Source: Clostridium_AD sp964467165
Lineage (GTDB): Bacteria > Bacillota > Clostridia > Clostridiales > Clostridiaceae
Assembly (NCBI GenBank): GCA_964467165.1
Contig: CAYXOL010000007.1
Location: 62,001-126,000 of the forward strand
Reading direction: 5' to 3'
DNA length: 64,000 bases
This document shows positions 1-9,079 of the stretch, in pieces; the first letter of the stretch is position 1; each line of letters begins with the position of its first letter. The notes beneath the pieces are model-generated. The model was given only the letters and a program-made list of their open reading frames with translations. It ran no database searches and was not told the origin of the DNA. Made by a program: the position numbers and the translations under genes.

Positions 1-444
1 ATATCAAGTTTACCGAAGATAGATTTAAATGATTCGGAAGATTACTTTTATACAGAGAATTATAGTTGTCTTGTAGTAAATAGTGACGTAGAAAATAAAG
101 ATAAAGCTGCTATTAGAAAAGTTTACGAATTTTTTCTACAGCCTGACATAAACAATCAAGTGTTAGCTACTAAAAAGGCGCTTCCGATTTTTATAGATAA
201 AAAACTTCAAGAGAATGACGTTTATAAAGAATATAATAATGATAAAAATTTTAGAAATGAGTTATTTGATCCCACTTCCTTTATAAGTTACAAAGAAAAA
301 GTAACAAGGCAGTTATTTTATGAGGCTATTAGGGGGAAACAAAAGGTAGATATTGTTATAAAAAAATTGAATGCAAATTATGCTGCATACTGTAAATTTA
401 TGAAAGATAATTATTCTTTTGATTTTAGTGAGTTTAGAGAGTAA
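1..444 (+). CDS. C-terminal end of probable extracellular solute-binding protein (partial)
   Basis: The frame is open from the first base, so the gene starts upstream of the window; about 147 residues are visible, ending in TAA. A stretch of the form FFLQPDIN followed by an ALPIF segment resembles the C-terminal lobe of family 1 ABC solute-binding proteins, where a helix after a ..P(E/D).. motif is followed by a proline-containing strand. The remainder is charged and helical. No signal peptide can be judged because the N-terminus is missing. The next gene begins after 58 bases with its own ribosome-binding site. The family assignment is tentative; a glycan-related protein of the downstream cluster is the alternative. 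Confidence 0.4.
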   Translation: MSSLPKIDLNDSEDYFYTENYSCLVVNSDVENKDKAAIRKVYEFFLQPDINNQVLATKKALPIFIDKKLQENDVYKEYNNDKNFRNELFDPTSFISYKEKVTRQLFYEAIRGKQKVDIVIKKLNANYAAYCKFMKDNYSFDFSEFRE

Positions 445-502
445 TAATTTATCATATATCCAGTTAATTAATTAACTAAATTTAGGTAGTAAGGAGAACA
501 AT

Positions 503-1963
503 ATGAATATTAAAGAATTTTTAAAGAAAAATTATTTCAGTATAAAAGAATTTTCTAAAAAAAATTATATGATTTTATGTAGTATACTTGTAATTTCTAT
601 AGTTGTTTTTTTATTTTTATATAGAAAAATTGGAATAAAAGACTCTGGAATGGCTTCAATTGCAACAGCAGTGTTGATATTTGATCTATATTATGCATCC
701 ATTGACATGAAAAAATCTATGCTTTTATTTATAGTGTCTTTCCCAATATTTGTTACAGCAAGAAAAGTGGTTTATTTTGATTTCTTGTTTTTAAAGGTAA
801 CCTTCGAAAGTATTTACATTACTATAATGTTTATATTAAATATTAAAAATATTGGTAAGTTTATTAAAAGTAAATTGTATAATAAAGGATCTCTCGGAAG
901 TAAGTTTTTGTTTTTGATTATAGTTTTTGTAATACTTGCAACTAATAGCAATGTATTTTCAGACCATATATTACAAAGCTTGTGCAGTACATATATTTCT
1001 ATTTTCATTCCAGTTATGTTTATGCTAATCATTTTGGTTAATTTTAAAAGTGAGGATATTAAAAGCATTTTTTATGCATTGATAGTAAGTATAGATCTAA
1101 GTTGTTTTTATGGATTCTCTCAAGTGCTTACAAATAGGATGAGCTTAGGAGATGTAATGCGTAATAGGAATCTTATAACTTTTGGATATCACAATGTAAA
1201 TATAGGTGCTGGAATAATACTTTTAGTAGTACCATTAATTTTTGAATTAGTATTATATAGACAACTTAATAAAAAAGAAAAAATATTTATATATTCTTCC
1301 CTATTTACAACTGCAATTGCACTATTGATTACTTTTACAAGAGGTGCATGGCTTTGTTTTCTTATAATAGCCTTTATCATGCTAATAAGTAAAAAGTACA
1401 AGAAAATATTTTATTTTTTTGGAATAATATTTTTGCTTTCATCAAAGTGGCTTATCACATTTATACTTCAAAGAGGCCAAGTAAGTGTGGATATTTTAAA
1501 GAATGAATCTATAATGGCAAGACTTCAAGCAATTATAGCAAGTTGTATAATAGTAGTAAAATATCCATTTGGTGCAGGAGCAGCAACTTTTGCAGAATTA
1601 TATAAAAAGTATGCTATGAATGCGTACCTAGCTTTTCCAGAATCATTTAGAATAAATGCACCTGTTGCGAATTATGCTATGGAAAATGCACATAACTTGT
1701 GGTTTCAAATTGCAGTTGAGTTTGGAATGGTATGTTCAATTTTATTCTTTATTATAATTATAAATCGCTTAAAGGTTATTTTCGAAAATTATAGTGAAAA
1801 TAGAGGTGTCTTTACCACCATTATAATATATATGATTTATTCAGTGTTAACAGGAAATGAATTTGACCATAAAGGAGTAATTACAGGAACTTTAATTATG
1901 TGGTTGATATTTGCAATAGTAGAATTAAATAGTAAAGAAAATTATTTGAATGAAAGTGCTTAA
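503..1963 (+). CDS. O-antigen ligase / polysaccharide polymerase family membrane protein
   Basis: A 486-residue protein with about ten hydrophobic segments, preceded by AAGGAG seven bases before ATG. The Wzy_C-type region is recognisable: a periplasm-facing loop with GAGAATFAELYKKYAMN, then AHNLWFQIAVEFG, the usual H-N-x-(W/Y)-L/F-x-x-x-x-E-x-G signature, followed by the last membrane segments. TFTRGAWL is the typical SRxA/RGAW motif before the big loop. Members polymerise or ligate lipid-linked glycans at the outer face of the membrane. It opens a run of glycosyltransferase genes and is one of two such proteins here. Polymerase versus ligase cannot be decided from sequence alone. Confidence 0.8.
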   Translation: MNIKEFLKKNYFSIKEFSKKNYMILCSILVISIVVFLFLYRKIGIKDSGMASIATAVLIFDLYYASIDMKKSMLLFIVSFPIFVTARKVVYFDFLFLKVTFESIYITIMFILNIKNIGKFIKSKLYNKGSLGSKFLFLIIVFVILATNSNVFSDHILQSLCSTYISIFIPVMFMLIILVNFKSEDIKSIFYALIVSIDLSCFYGFSQVLTNRMSLGDVMRNRNLITFGYHNVNIGAGIILLVVPLIFELVLYRQLNKKEKIFIYSSLFTTAIALLITFTRGAWLCFLIIAFIMLISKKYKKIFYFFGIIFLLSSKWLITFILQRGQVSVDILKNESIMARLQAIIASCIIVVKYPFGAGAATFAELYKKYAMNAYLAFPESFRINAPVANYAMENAHNLWFQIAVEFGMVCSILFFIIIINRLKVIFENYSENRGVFTTIIIYMIYSVLTGNEFDHKGVITGTLIMWLIFAIVELNSKENYLNESA

Positions 1964-2032
1964 AAAAATTATACTTTAAAATTTTAGCTTTAATAAATAA
2001 TAATTAGTACAAGCGCAATAAGGAGCGATAAT

Positions 2033-3064
2033 ATGAATGATAAAGGGAGTAAAAAAGTCTCTGTAGTGATTCCCTGCAGAAATGAAGAAAAGTATATTGG
2101 TAAATGTATACAATCTATTATAGACCAAAGCTACGGTATAGATAATATTGAAGTTATGGTTTGTGATGGATGTTCAGATGATAGTACACAGAAAATTATA
2201 AAAGATTATAATATTCAATATTCCCAGATTAAATTAGTGATAAATGAAAAAAGAGTGGCACCTACAGCAATGAATTTAGGAATAAAAGCCTCGGTAGGGG
2301 AGATAATTGTAATTTTTGGAGCTCATGCTTATATGGATAGTGATTATATCAAAATTTGTGTGGAAAAATTAAAGAATACTAATATTGCGTGTGTAGGAGG
2401 CAGAATTATAAATATAAGTGAAAATAGTATGGCAGAGGCTATATCTTTTTCAATGGCATCGCCATTTGGAGTAGGAAATGCATTGTTTAGATTTTCAGAG
2501 AAAGAACAGCTTGTTGACACTGTTGCTTTTGGAGCTTATAGGAGAAGTATATTTGATGAAATTGGGTATTTCGATGAAGAACTTGTACGTAATCAAGATG
2601 ATGAATTGAATTTTAGAATAGCTAAGAGTGATAATAAGATACTTTTAGCCCCAACTATAATATCTCACTACTATACAAGAGGATCTTTTGGTAAACTTTG
2701 GACACAATATTTCCAATATGGCTTTTGGAAAGTTAGAGTTATTCAAAAACATAAGAAACCAGCAGCGGTAAGACATTTAATTCCATTATTATTTGTTATA
2801 AGCTTAATTTTAGGCTCGGTAATAAGTCCATTCTCGAAGGTAGTTAAATATTTATTTATAGCAGAAATAATAGCGTATCTACTAGGTGCTATTATATTCT
2901 CTTTAAAAGCTTCAGGTGGCAAAATTAAATATGTACCTCGGATGATATTAGCATTCTTGATATTGCATTTAAGCTATGGAATTGGCTTTCTAGAGGGATT
3001 AATAGTGTTTTACTGTTTGAGATCAAATACAGCAGTTGAAAAAAATACAAAATCATCAAGATAA
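2033..3064 (+). CDS. Family 2 glycosyltransferase with C-terminal membrane segments
   Basis: This 343-residue protein has a GT-A fold start, VSVVIPCRNEEKYIGKCIQS, then VCDGCSDDST and a metal-binding region AYMDSDY (DxD-like, near residue 104). NQDDELNFRI carries the ED/QDD-type acceptor motif. Two or three hydrophobic helices lie after residue 245. This arrangement resembles ExoA-like beta-glycosyltransferases of exopolysaccharide loci, which act on the cytoplasmic face of the membrane on lipid-linked glycans. AAGGAGCG precedes the ATG. It lies between the two O-antigen-ligase-like genes, in the same direction with short gaps, so one operon is likely. The sugar donor is unknown. Confidence 0.85.
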   Translation: MNDKGSKKVSVVIPCRNEEKYIGKCIQSIIDQSYGIDNIEVMVCDGCSDDSTQKIIKDYNIQYSQIKLVINEKRVAPTAMNLGIKASVGEIIVIFGAHAYMDSDYIKICVEKLKNTNIACVGGRIINISENSMAEAISFSMASPFGVGNALFRFSEKEQLVDTVAFGAYRRSIFDEIGYFDEELVRNQDDELNFRIAKSDNKILLAPTIISHYYTRGSFGKLWTQYFQYGFWKVRVIQKHKKPAAVRHLIPLLFVISLILGSVISPFSKVVKYLFIAEIIAYLLGAIIFSLKASGGKIKYVPRMILAFLILHLSYGIGFLEGLIVFYCLRSNTAVEKNTKSSR

Positions 3065-3099
3065 TTTTGTATTATTTTAAATGAGATGGGAGAGTTAAA

Positions 3100-4347
3100 G
3101 TGGATTTTTATAAAAAAATACTATTTATATTGACATGCGTTTATATTATCTTAGTACCTTTAATTCCAAAAGAAATTGCTTTTAAGGGGGTACTTTTTAC
3201 TGATTTAATTTTAGCATTAATAATTTTTATCTACATAGTAAGTATAGTTGTTTCTAAAAAATGCAGAGGAAATTTTATTAGAGGTATTATAGATTTTTTC
3301 ACCTCTAAGCTAAGTATATTTATAGTAATACTGCTTGCTATAATGCTCTTATCTACTGTTTATGCCGTAGACAAAACATTGGCATTAAGCGAAAGTGCTC
3401 GGTTTATAACCTATATTTTTATGTATTTTATTATAAAGTATGAGTTCAATGCTAAGAATCAAATAAAAATTTTATTGAAATCTTATATATTTGTTTCCTT
3501 TATTTTAACCTGTATAGGGATATTTCAGCATTTTACAGGGTTTGGTCTTACAGAAAAATTTACAAAAACAAGCGCATTTGGAACAGGTATAAGGATTGCA
3601 GCCACTCTTTTTAATCCAAACGCTTATGGTGCTTACTTGATACTAATAATTTTTCCAGTGATTATGTTAAGTATTTATGAAAAAAATAAAAATAAAAAAA
3701 TAATGTATATACTTCTTTCAATCTTATTACTTACTAATTTATTGATGACACTTTCTAGAAATGCATTTTTAGGTTTTGGACTTGGAGTACTAGTACTTGC
3801 ACTAATTTATAGCATTAAGTTGATTTTTGCCCTGGGGGGCTTTAGTGTTTTATTGATTTTTATTCCTTCTGTTTTCCAAAGACTTAAAGATGTTACTAAT
3901 TTTTCGCAAGATGAATCAAGAATTAAACTTTGGAAAACAGCTATTATGATGATAAAGGAACATCCCATTTTTGGAGTTGGTAATGGGAATTTTGTAACTA
4001 GATATAATGAATATATAAAAAAGTATAAAGAATTGAAATATCAAGAATACCAAAATTATCCAGGCCATAATTCATATTTAAAGGTTCAAAGTGAGCTTGG
4101 AATAATAGGAATAGTTTCTTTTTTAGGAATAGTAACAATATCATTATCAAGAGTTAAGAAATTGTACAGTACAACTACAGATAGCTTTTATAAGCCATTT
4201 TACATGGGTGTAATGGCAAGTATGGTTGCTTTTCTATTTATGAATTTATTTGATAATTTATTTTTTGTACCAAAAGCCACAACCTATTTTTGGTTTTTAT
4301 TAGCCACAGTAGAGGCTTTATTAAACACTAGTCACCAAAGTACTTAG
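3100..4347 (+). CDS. Second O-antigen ligase family membrane protein
   Basis: A 415-residue polytopic membrane protein starting at GTG, with GGGAG about seven bases upstream. MTLSRNAFLG is the SRxA motif ahead of the large extracytoplasmic loop. HPIFGVGNGNF and GHNSYLKVQSELGIIG are the typical Wzy_C elements, and the C-terminus is hydrophobic. It is distinct in sequence from the first such gene at 503, so the locus encodes two family members. One could polymerise repeat units while the other transfers the chain to the wall or a lipid; that split is inference. No flippase (Wzx) or chain-length regulator is visible in the window. Confidence 0.8.
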   Translation: MDFYKKILFILTCVYIILVPLIPKEIAFKGVLFTDLILALIIFIYIVSIVVSKKCRGNFIRGIIDFFTSKLSIFIVILLAIMLLSTVYAVDKTLALSESARFITYIFMYFIIKYEFNAKNQIKILLKSYIFVSFILTCIGIFQHFTGFGLTEKFTKTSAFGTGIRIAATLFNPNAYGAYLILIIFPVIMLSIYEKNKNKKIMYILLSILLLTNLLMTLSRNAFLGFGLGVLVLALIYSIKLIFALGGFSVLLIFIPSVFQRLKDVTNFSQDESRIKLWKTAIMMIKEHPIFGVGNGNFVTRYNEYIKKYKELKYQEYQNYPGHNSYLKVQSELGIIGIVSFLGIVTISLSRVKKLYSTTTDSFYKPFYMGVMASMVAFLFMNLFDNLFFVPKATTYFWFLLATVEALLNTSHQST

Positions 4348-4382
4348 GAAAATAAAAGGGAATAATGAGAGGAGTACAATCA

Positions 4383-5519
4383 ATGTATGTCATGATCATA
4401 TCACGTGGATATCCTACGAATAGGTATAAGATGAATGGTATATTTGAGTTTGATCAAGCTAAGGCCTTAGCTAAAGGGGGGTGTAAAGTTGTTTTAGCTG
4501 CAATTGATGTTCGATCCATAAGGCGGTGGCGTAAATGGGGTCTGGAACGTCATGAAATAGAAGGTGTTAAGGTTTATGTACTAAACCTTCCAGGTGGCAG
4601 ATTACCAAAAACAATTTTACATAAAGTCACTAGTATAGGCATAAGTATTTTATATAAAATTATACTAAGAGAATTAGGTAAACCAGATATTCTCCATGCG
4701 CATTTTACAGATATAGGTTATTCGGCAGTGCCACTTAAACAAAAAATAAGTGTACCGCTTGTAATAACCGAACACTCTTCACTTATGAATGCACCAGTAA
4801 TAGATAAACAGCTTTTAGGCATTGCAAAAGTGGCATATGAAAAAGCAGATGCTGTCATAGCCGTGAGCCCTGCACTTTCAAATTCTATAAAAGATAAATT
4901 AAATGTAAAATCATTTTACGTTCCTAATATTGTGGATACAGACTTATTTACGTTTATAACAAGAGGTGCAAGCAATACATTTAACTTTGTATCAATAGGA
5001 AATTTAGTCTATGGAAAAAGAATGGATTTGACCATAGAGGCATTTTACAGAGCTTTTCTTGATTTTCAAGAGGTGACTTTGACAATATATGGAGAAGGCC
5101 GTGAGAGAGCTAAATTAGAAGGCATTATAAAAAAGTATAGCTTAGAGAGTAGAGTTGTTCTAATGGGTATGTGTTCTAGGGAAGTTATTAAAGAAAAATT
5201 AAAAGAATGTGATTGTTTTGTGCTAGCTTCAAGGTCTGAAACCTTTGGGGTTGCCTATATTGAAGCCTTAGCCTCTGGAGTTCCGGTCATTGCTACTAAG
5301 TGTGGTGGACCTGAAGTATTTGTGCATAAAGATAATGGGTGTATGATCCCAGTAGATGATCTTGATGAATTAGTAAGAGCTATGAAATATATGTATCAAA
5401 ATGTCATAGCCTTTAACAAGGAGAACATATCTGCCGAGATAAAACTTAAGTTTTCACCTCAAGCTGTTTCTGAAAAGCTACTGGAAGTATATAAACATGT
5501 AATGACAAGCAAGTATTAA
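4383..5519 (+). CDS. Family 4 glycosyltransferase
   Basis: This is a GT-B type transferase of 378 residues. The in-frame ATG at 4365 is upstream, but GAGAGGAG at 4367-4374 lies inside that extension and is correctly spaced for the ATG at 4383, which also gives the usual N-terminus MYVMIISRGYP. HAHFTDIGY and TEHSS occur in the acceptor domain. The donor domain carries SIGNLVYGKRMDL, and SETFGVAYIEALASGVPVIA with the E-x7-E nucleotide-sugar motif. It acts in the cytoplasm on lipid-linked glycan intermediates, most likely for the polysaccharide made by this cluster. It is the last gene before a probable terminator. Confidence 0.88.
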   Translation: MYVMIISRGYPTNRYKMNGIFEFDQAKALAKGGCKVVLAAIDVRSIRRWRKWGLERHEIEGVKVYVLNLPGGRLPKTILHKVTSIGISILYKIILRELGKPDILHAHFTDIGYSAVPLKQKISVPLVITEHSSLMNAPVIDKQLLGIAKVAYEKADAVIAVSPALSNSIKDKLNVKSFYVPNIVDTDLFTFITRGASNTFNFVSIGNLVYGKRMDLTIEAFYRAFLDFQEVTLTIYGEGRERAKLEGIIKKYSLESRVVLMGMCSREVIKEKLKECDCFVLASRSETFGVAYIEALASGVPVIATKCGGPEVFVHKDNGCMIPVDDLDELVRAMKYMYQNVIAFNKENISAEIKLKFSPQAVSEKLLEVYKHVMTSKY

Positions 5520-5536
5520 AAATCATAAATAAAACA

Positions 5537-5567
5537 AAAGGGTATATGTCACTTTCATGTACCTTTT
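5537..5567 (+). terminator. Probable intrinsic terminator after the first glycan operon
   Basis: A 12-base-pair stem (two G-U pairs) has left arm AAAGGGTATATG, a 7-base loop and right arm CATGTACCTTTT ending in a short T run. It lies 18 bases after the stop of the preceding glycosyltransferase and just before a good promoter. Confidence 0.55.
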
Positions 5568-5583
5568 TGAACTTTGCTTACAG

Positions 5584-5612
5584 TTGTCGTTAAGAATAAA
5601 ATATGCTATTAT
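5584..5612 (+). promoter_or_regulatory. Probable sigma-A promoter for the sugar transferase gene
   Basis: TTGTCG (5584-5589) and TATTAT (5607-5612) are separated by 17 bases, with an extended TG two bases before the -10. It sits after a terminator-like hairpin and 66 bases before the next ATG, so the second half of the glycan cluster is probably transcribed separately. Confidence 0.6.
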
Positions 5613-5677
5613 TAGTATACAAATAGATGTAAAAAATAAGATCTCACTTTAATATTCAGGAGAAAGAGGAGTAAAAG

Positions 5678-6334
5678 ATGAAGAAAAGCAACATGAAGAC
5701 CATAGACAATAAAATACACATTGAGAATAAAAAGCTGCAATTCGTAATTAAAAGATTAATGGATATTATATTGTCTATCATAGGCATAATTATATTATCT
5801 CCTGTATATTTAATTGTCGTTATTGCAATAAAATTAGACTCTAAAGGACCTGCGCTGTTTAAACAGATTAGAGTTGGCAAAGATGGTAAAGATTTTACTA
5901 TTTTTAAATTTAGGACTATGATAGTTCAAGCTGAAAGTAAAAGGAAACTTAATATAGATCCAAATGACTTAGAAAATTTCGTATTTCAGAGTAAGTCAGA
6001 TAATAGGATAACAAAGCTTGGGAATTTTTTAAGGAGTAGTAGCCTGGATGAAATCCCACAACTTTTTAATGTTTTGTTTGGACAAATGAGCCTTGTAGGT
6101 CCTAGACCTGAAATACCGGAGGTAGTTAATTACTATCCGGAAAGCTATCGTCAAAGATTGCTGGTATTGCCTGGTATTACTGGACTTGCGCAGGTTAGTG
6201 GAAGAGGTGAAATTGAACTGGGAAAAACTGTGGCTTATGATCTGAATTATATTATGAATTTTTCAGTTACACTCGATATAAAAATTCTCTTTTTAACTGT
6301 GCTATCTGTATTTAAAAAGGAAGGTGCTTATTAA
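5678..6334 (+). CDS. Bacterial sugar transferase (undecaprenyl-phosphate phosphoglycosyl transferase)
   Basis: A 218-residue protein of the short monotopic PGT form: one N-terminal hydrophobic segment (about residues 26-48, with the typical LMDIILSIIGIIILSP start), then GPALFKQIRVG, IFKFRTM, SSLDEIPQLFNVLFGQMSLVG and GPRPEIPEVV, all family hallmarks. Such enzymes transfer a sugar phosphate from a UDP-sugar to undecaprenyl phosphate, starting a lipid-linked repeat unit. GAGGAG precedes the ATG at good spacing. It probably primes the polysaccharide assembled by the surrounding glycosyltransferases and polymerised by the O-antigen-ligase-like proteins. The particular sugar cannot be read from the sequence. 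Confidence 0.9.
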   Translation: MKKSNMKTIDNKIHIENKKLQFVIKRLMDIILSIIGIIILSPVYLIVVIAIKLDSKGPALFKQIRVGKDGKDFTIFKFRTMIVQAESKRKLNIDPNDLENFVFQSKSDNRITKLGNFLRSSSLDEIPQLFNVLFGQMSLVGPRPEIPEVVNYYPESYRQRLLVLPGITGLAQVSGRGEIELGKTVAYDLNYIMNFSVTLDIKILFLTVLSVFKKEGAY

Positions 6335-6443
6335 TTATTCCCTAAGAACAATGATTATTGGCTAAAAAATTAGCTTAACCACTTATTATATATAGAGTAA
6401 TACTAAGAATGTATACAAAATGTAGATTATTTGGAGGAGTTTT

Positions 6444-7163
6444 ATGACAACAAGAATTTTTCAATATGAAATTTTTAGTGACAACATAGAATCATTGCTT
6501 AATAGTATAAAAAAATTTGAAAAAGTACATATTGTCTCAGGAAATCCAGAAGTGCTAAGTGCTGGACTTGGAAACAATATTTTATTAGATAATTTCACTA
6601 GCAAAAATTCTATTATCATTCCAGACGGAATCAGTACTGTAATATGTTCAAAAATCATAGGTAATCCTGTGAAAGAAAAAATTGCGGGTATCGAACTCAT
6701 GGATTGTATAGTAAAAAAATGTGAAAAAGAAAACCAAGGAATATATTTGCTAGGTTCCACAAAGGAAACCGTTGATATGTGTAATATTAATTTGAGAACT
6801 AAGTATAGAAATTTAAATATTTTAGGAAGTCATGATGGTTACTTTGAATTGGACAATTGTGAAGAAATATTAGAGGAAATAGAAAAAGTGAGGCCTAAGG
6901 TTTTATTTGTAGCAATGGGCTGCCCAAGACAAGAGTTATTCATAGCAAAATACATGGACAGACTTCCCTGCACAGTATTTATGGGAGTTGGAGGAAGTTT
7001 TGACATTATAGCGGGTAATCTTAAGCGCGCACCTAAATGGATGATAGATATAGGACTAGAATGGTTGTATAGAGTTGTAAAAGAGCCATTTAGAATAAAA
7101 AGATTATCATCTATACCTAAATTTATTTTAAAGGTTATAAAGGATAAGTATAAGCGCAAATAA
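6444..7163 (+). CDS. WecG/TagA/CpsF family glycosyltransferase
   Basis: The 239-residue length and motifs fit the GT26 family: the segment around IIPDGISTV, the GSTKETVD turn, the LFVAMGCPRQELFI motif and the highly typical GVGGSFDIIAG followed by RAPKWM and EWLYRVVKEP near the end. Family members transfer N-acetylmannosamine or N-acetylmannosaminuronate to undecaprenyl-PP-GlcNAc (wall teichoic acid, enterobacterial common antigen) or act in capsule synthesis. GGAGG precedes the ATG. With no other tag genes visible, a role in the local glycan is more likely than a full teichoic acid pathway. Confidence 0.9.
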   Translation: MTTRIFQYEIFSDNIESLLNSIKKFEKVHIVSGNPEVLSAGLGNNILLDNFTSKNSIIIPDGISTVICSKIIGNPVKEKIAGIELMDCIVKKCEKENQGIYLLGSTKETVDMCNINLRTKYRNLNILGSHDGYFELDNCEEILEEIEKVRPKVLFVAMGCPRQELFIAKYMDRLPCTVFMGVGGSFDIIAGNLKRAPKWMIDIGLEWLYRVVKEPFRIKRLSSIPKFILKVIKDKYKRK

Positions 7164-7201
7164 TTTATAGTTATAAAGATGAGTACTAGGAGGGGATCCA
7201 C

Positions 7202-8299
7202 ATTAAAGTTTTGCATATCATATCTGGCAATGATAATGGTGGTGGTGGAAATCACGTATTAAACATATGCAATAGAGGCAATGAAAATTTTGAAAACATA
7301 ATTGGTTGTGTGGGAGAAGGTCCACTTTACTCAAAAGCTAAAACTATAGATGTTAGTTATAAACTTTTTACAAACAAACTTAATAATATGGAACTTGTCC
7401 AATTTATAAACCACAACTCCATAAGTCTTGTGAATTTCCATGGTGCAAAACCCTTTTTAATGCATTTGATTTTAAAAAGAAAAATAAAGGTGCCTACAGT
7501 GGCTATAATTCATAGTGATTTTAGATATGATTTTATTAATAGTAAAGTAAAAAGAATTATTTTTACTCCGCTTAGTATTTTAGGCTTAAAGAGCTTTAAT
7601 AATTATATTTGTGTATCAAACAATTTAAAAAAGCTATTAGAAGAAAAAAAGTATGTAGGAAGCAAATCAGTTGTAAACAATGGTATAGATATAAAAAAAA
7701 TCAGTGTTGGAATTTCAGTGGAAGATATGAGGAAAAATTTAAAATTAAACAAGAAAGACTTCGTATATGTCATGGTTGCAAGATTACATCCAATAAAAAA
7801 TCATAGGCATGTAATTCTTGCTTTCAGCAAATTATCCCAAAAGTACCATGATGTAAAATTGCTTTTAGTAGGTGAAGGAGAATTGCGAACTGAACTAGAA
7901 AAGTTAATAGTGGATTTAAAACTAGAAAATAGTGTAACTATGCTGGGAAATGTACCGAACCCTATAGACTATATAAATTGTTCTAATGTTAGTGTTTTGG
8001 CATCTTTAAGTGAGGGCGGAGCACCACCATTAACTGTTTTAGAATCAGGAAGTGTAAAAATCCCTGTCATATATACTATTGTAGGTGATCTTCAGTGTAT
8101 TATGGATAAAAATAGTGGATATAAAATAGAGAGCCAAAATAATGAAGATATTTACAAAGCTATGAAAGTAGCATATTTAGACGTTGATAATTTAAATGTC
8201 AAAGGTGAGAATTTATATAGTATTGTTGTAAATAACTTTACAATAGAAAAATTTTGGGAAAATTATTTTAAAATTTATAAGAGCATACTAGAAAAATAA
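7202..8299 (+). CDS. Family 4 glycosyltransferase, apparent ATT start codon
   Basis: A GT-B transferase of about 365 residues. AGGAGGGG at 7188-7195 is ideally placed (8 bases) for an ATT at 7202, whereas the first conventional candidate, TTG at 7211, lies 17 bases from AGGAGG. Starting at ATT gives the N-terminus (M)KVLHIISG, the standard opening of this family with its glycine-rich GNDNGGGGNH loop. The donor domain has VARLHPIKNHRHVI, LLVGEGELR and SLSEGGAPPLTVLESG, in which the E-x7-E pattern is changed to a GGAPPLTVLE form. It ends the glycan cluster. A reading error in an original ATG is the alternative to genuine ATT initiation. Confidence 0.8.
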   Translation: MKVLHIISGNDNGGGGNHVLNICNRGNENFENIIGCVGEGPLYSKAKTIDVSYKLFTNKLNNMELVQFINHNSISLVNFHGAKPFLMHLILKRKIKVPTVAIIHSDFRYDFINSKVKRIIFTPLSILGLKSFNNYICVSNNLKKLLEEKKYVGSKSVVNNGIDIKKISVGISVEDMRKNLKLNKKDFVYVMVARLHPIKNHRHVILAFSKLSQKYHDVKLLLVGEGELRTELEKLIVDLKLENSVTMLGNVPNPIDYINCSNVSVLASLSEGGAPPLTVLESGSVKIPVIYTIVGDLQCIMDKNSGYKIESQNNEDIYKAMKVAYLDVDNLNVKGENLYSIVVNNFTIEKFWENYFKIYKSILEK

Positions 8300-8332
8300 T
8301 TACACATACTAAAGATAAAGGAGTGTGATTAT

Positions 8333-8875
8333 ATGCAATTTTATGATGTAGTCAAATCGAGACAAAGTATAAAAAAATTTAAGAATACCCCAATAAACAC
8401 AGAAAAATTAGCTAGAATGATTAACGCAGCCCTAATGGCGCCTTCGTGGAAAAATAATACTTCTTATAAATTTATTCTAGTTGATGAAAAAAGTGAATTA
8501 GAACAAATTTCTAAAGCTATAATAAATAATGATAATTCAGCAGCTCAGTCAATACTTGAGGCACCAATGACAGCAGTTGTAGTTGCTGACCCAAATGATT
8601 CTGGTGAAGTAGAAAACAAAGAGTACTATTTAGTGGATAGTGCCATAGCTATGGAGCATTTCGTTTTAGCAGCAACAAATGAGGGCTATGGAACCTGCTG
8701 GATTGCTGCACTTAATGAAGAGCTTATTAAAAGTGCATTATCAATTCCAGAAAATTATAAAGTGGTAGCATTGACTCCTGTGGGTGAAATTGTTGAAAGT
8801 AAAGATCACTATGATAAAAAAGATGTAAAGAATATTCTATTTAGAAATAATTGGAATAATCCTTATACTGAGTAG
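8333..8875 (+). CDS. Nitroreductase family protein
   Basis: A 180-residue flavin-dependent oxidoreductase-like protein. VKSRQSIKKFKN is the FMN-phosphate-binding start of the nitroreductase fold, APSWKNNTSYKFI is the second FMN-contact region, and YGTCWIAALNEE with the later VALTPVGEI matches the C-terminal family signature. It is short, as in the smaller clostridial members. These enzymes reduce nitro compounds, quinones or flavins with NAD(P)H in the cytoplasm; the physiological substrate is unknown. AAGGAG precedes the ATG. It follows the glycan cluster after 33 bases but ends in its own terminator. Confidence 0.85.
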   Translation: MQFYDVVKSRQSIKKFKNTPINTEKLARMINAALMAPSWKNNTSYKFILVDEKSELEQISKAIINNDNSAAQSILEAPMTAVVVADPNDSGEVENKEYYLVDSAIAMEHFVLAATNEGYGTCWIAALNEELIKSALSIPENYKVVALTPVGEIVESKDHYDKKDVKNILFRNNWNNPYTE

Positions 8876-8909
8876 ACTCTAAGTATGTCAAACAAAACAA
8901 ACGTGATTT

Positions 8910-8948
8910 AGGACCTTAGTTCTGCATACTCAGAGCTAGGGTCCTTTA
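8910..8948 (+). terminator. Intrinsic terminator after the nitroreductase gene
   Basis: AGGACCTTAG and CTAGGGTCCT form a stem around a 16-base loop followed by TTTATA. It lies 35 bases past the stop codon. Confidence 0.65.
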
Positions 8949-9079
8949 TATTATTAGGATTATCTAATATTGATATTTATAAAATATATACATAAATGAT
9001 GAAAATTTAACAAAAAAATGATACACTTTATAAGATATTATATTGTTGTTTACTTAAAGTTAAAACAAGGGGGATTATC

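Noticed and set aside
4365..4382. ATG at 4365 as start of the GT4 gene
   Set aside because: The ribosome-binding site GAGAGGAG lies inside this extension and fits the ATG at 4383.
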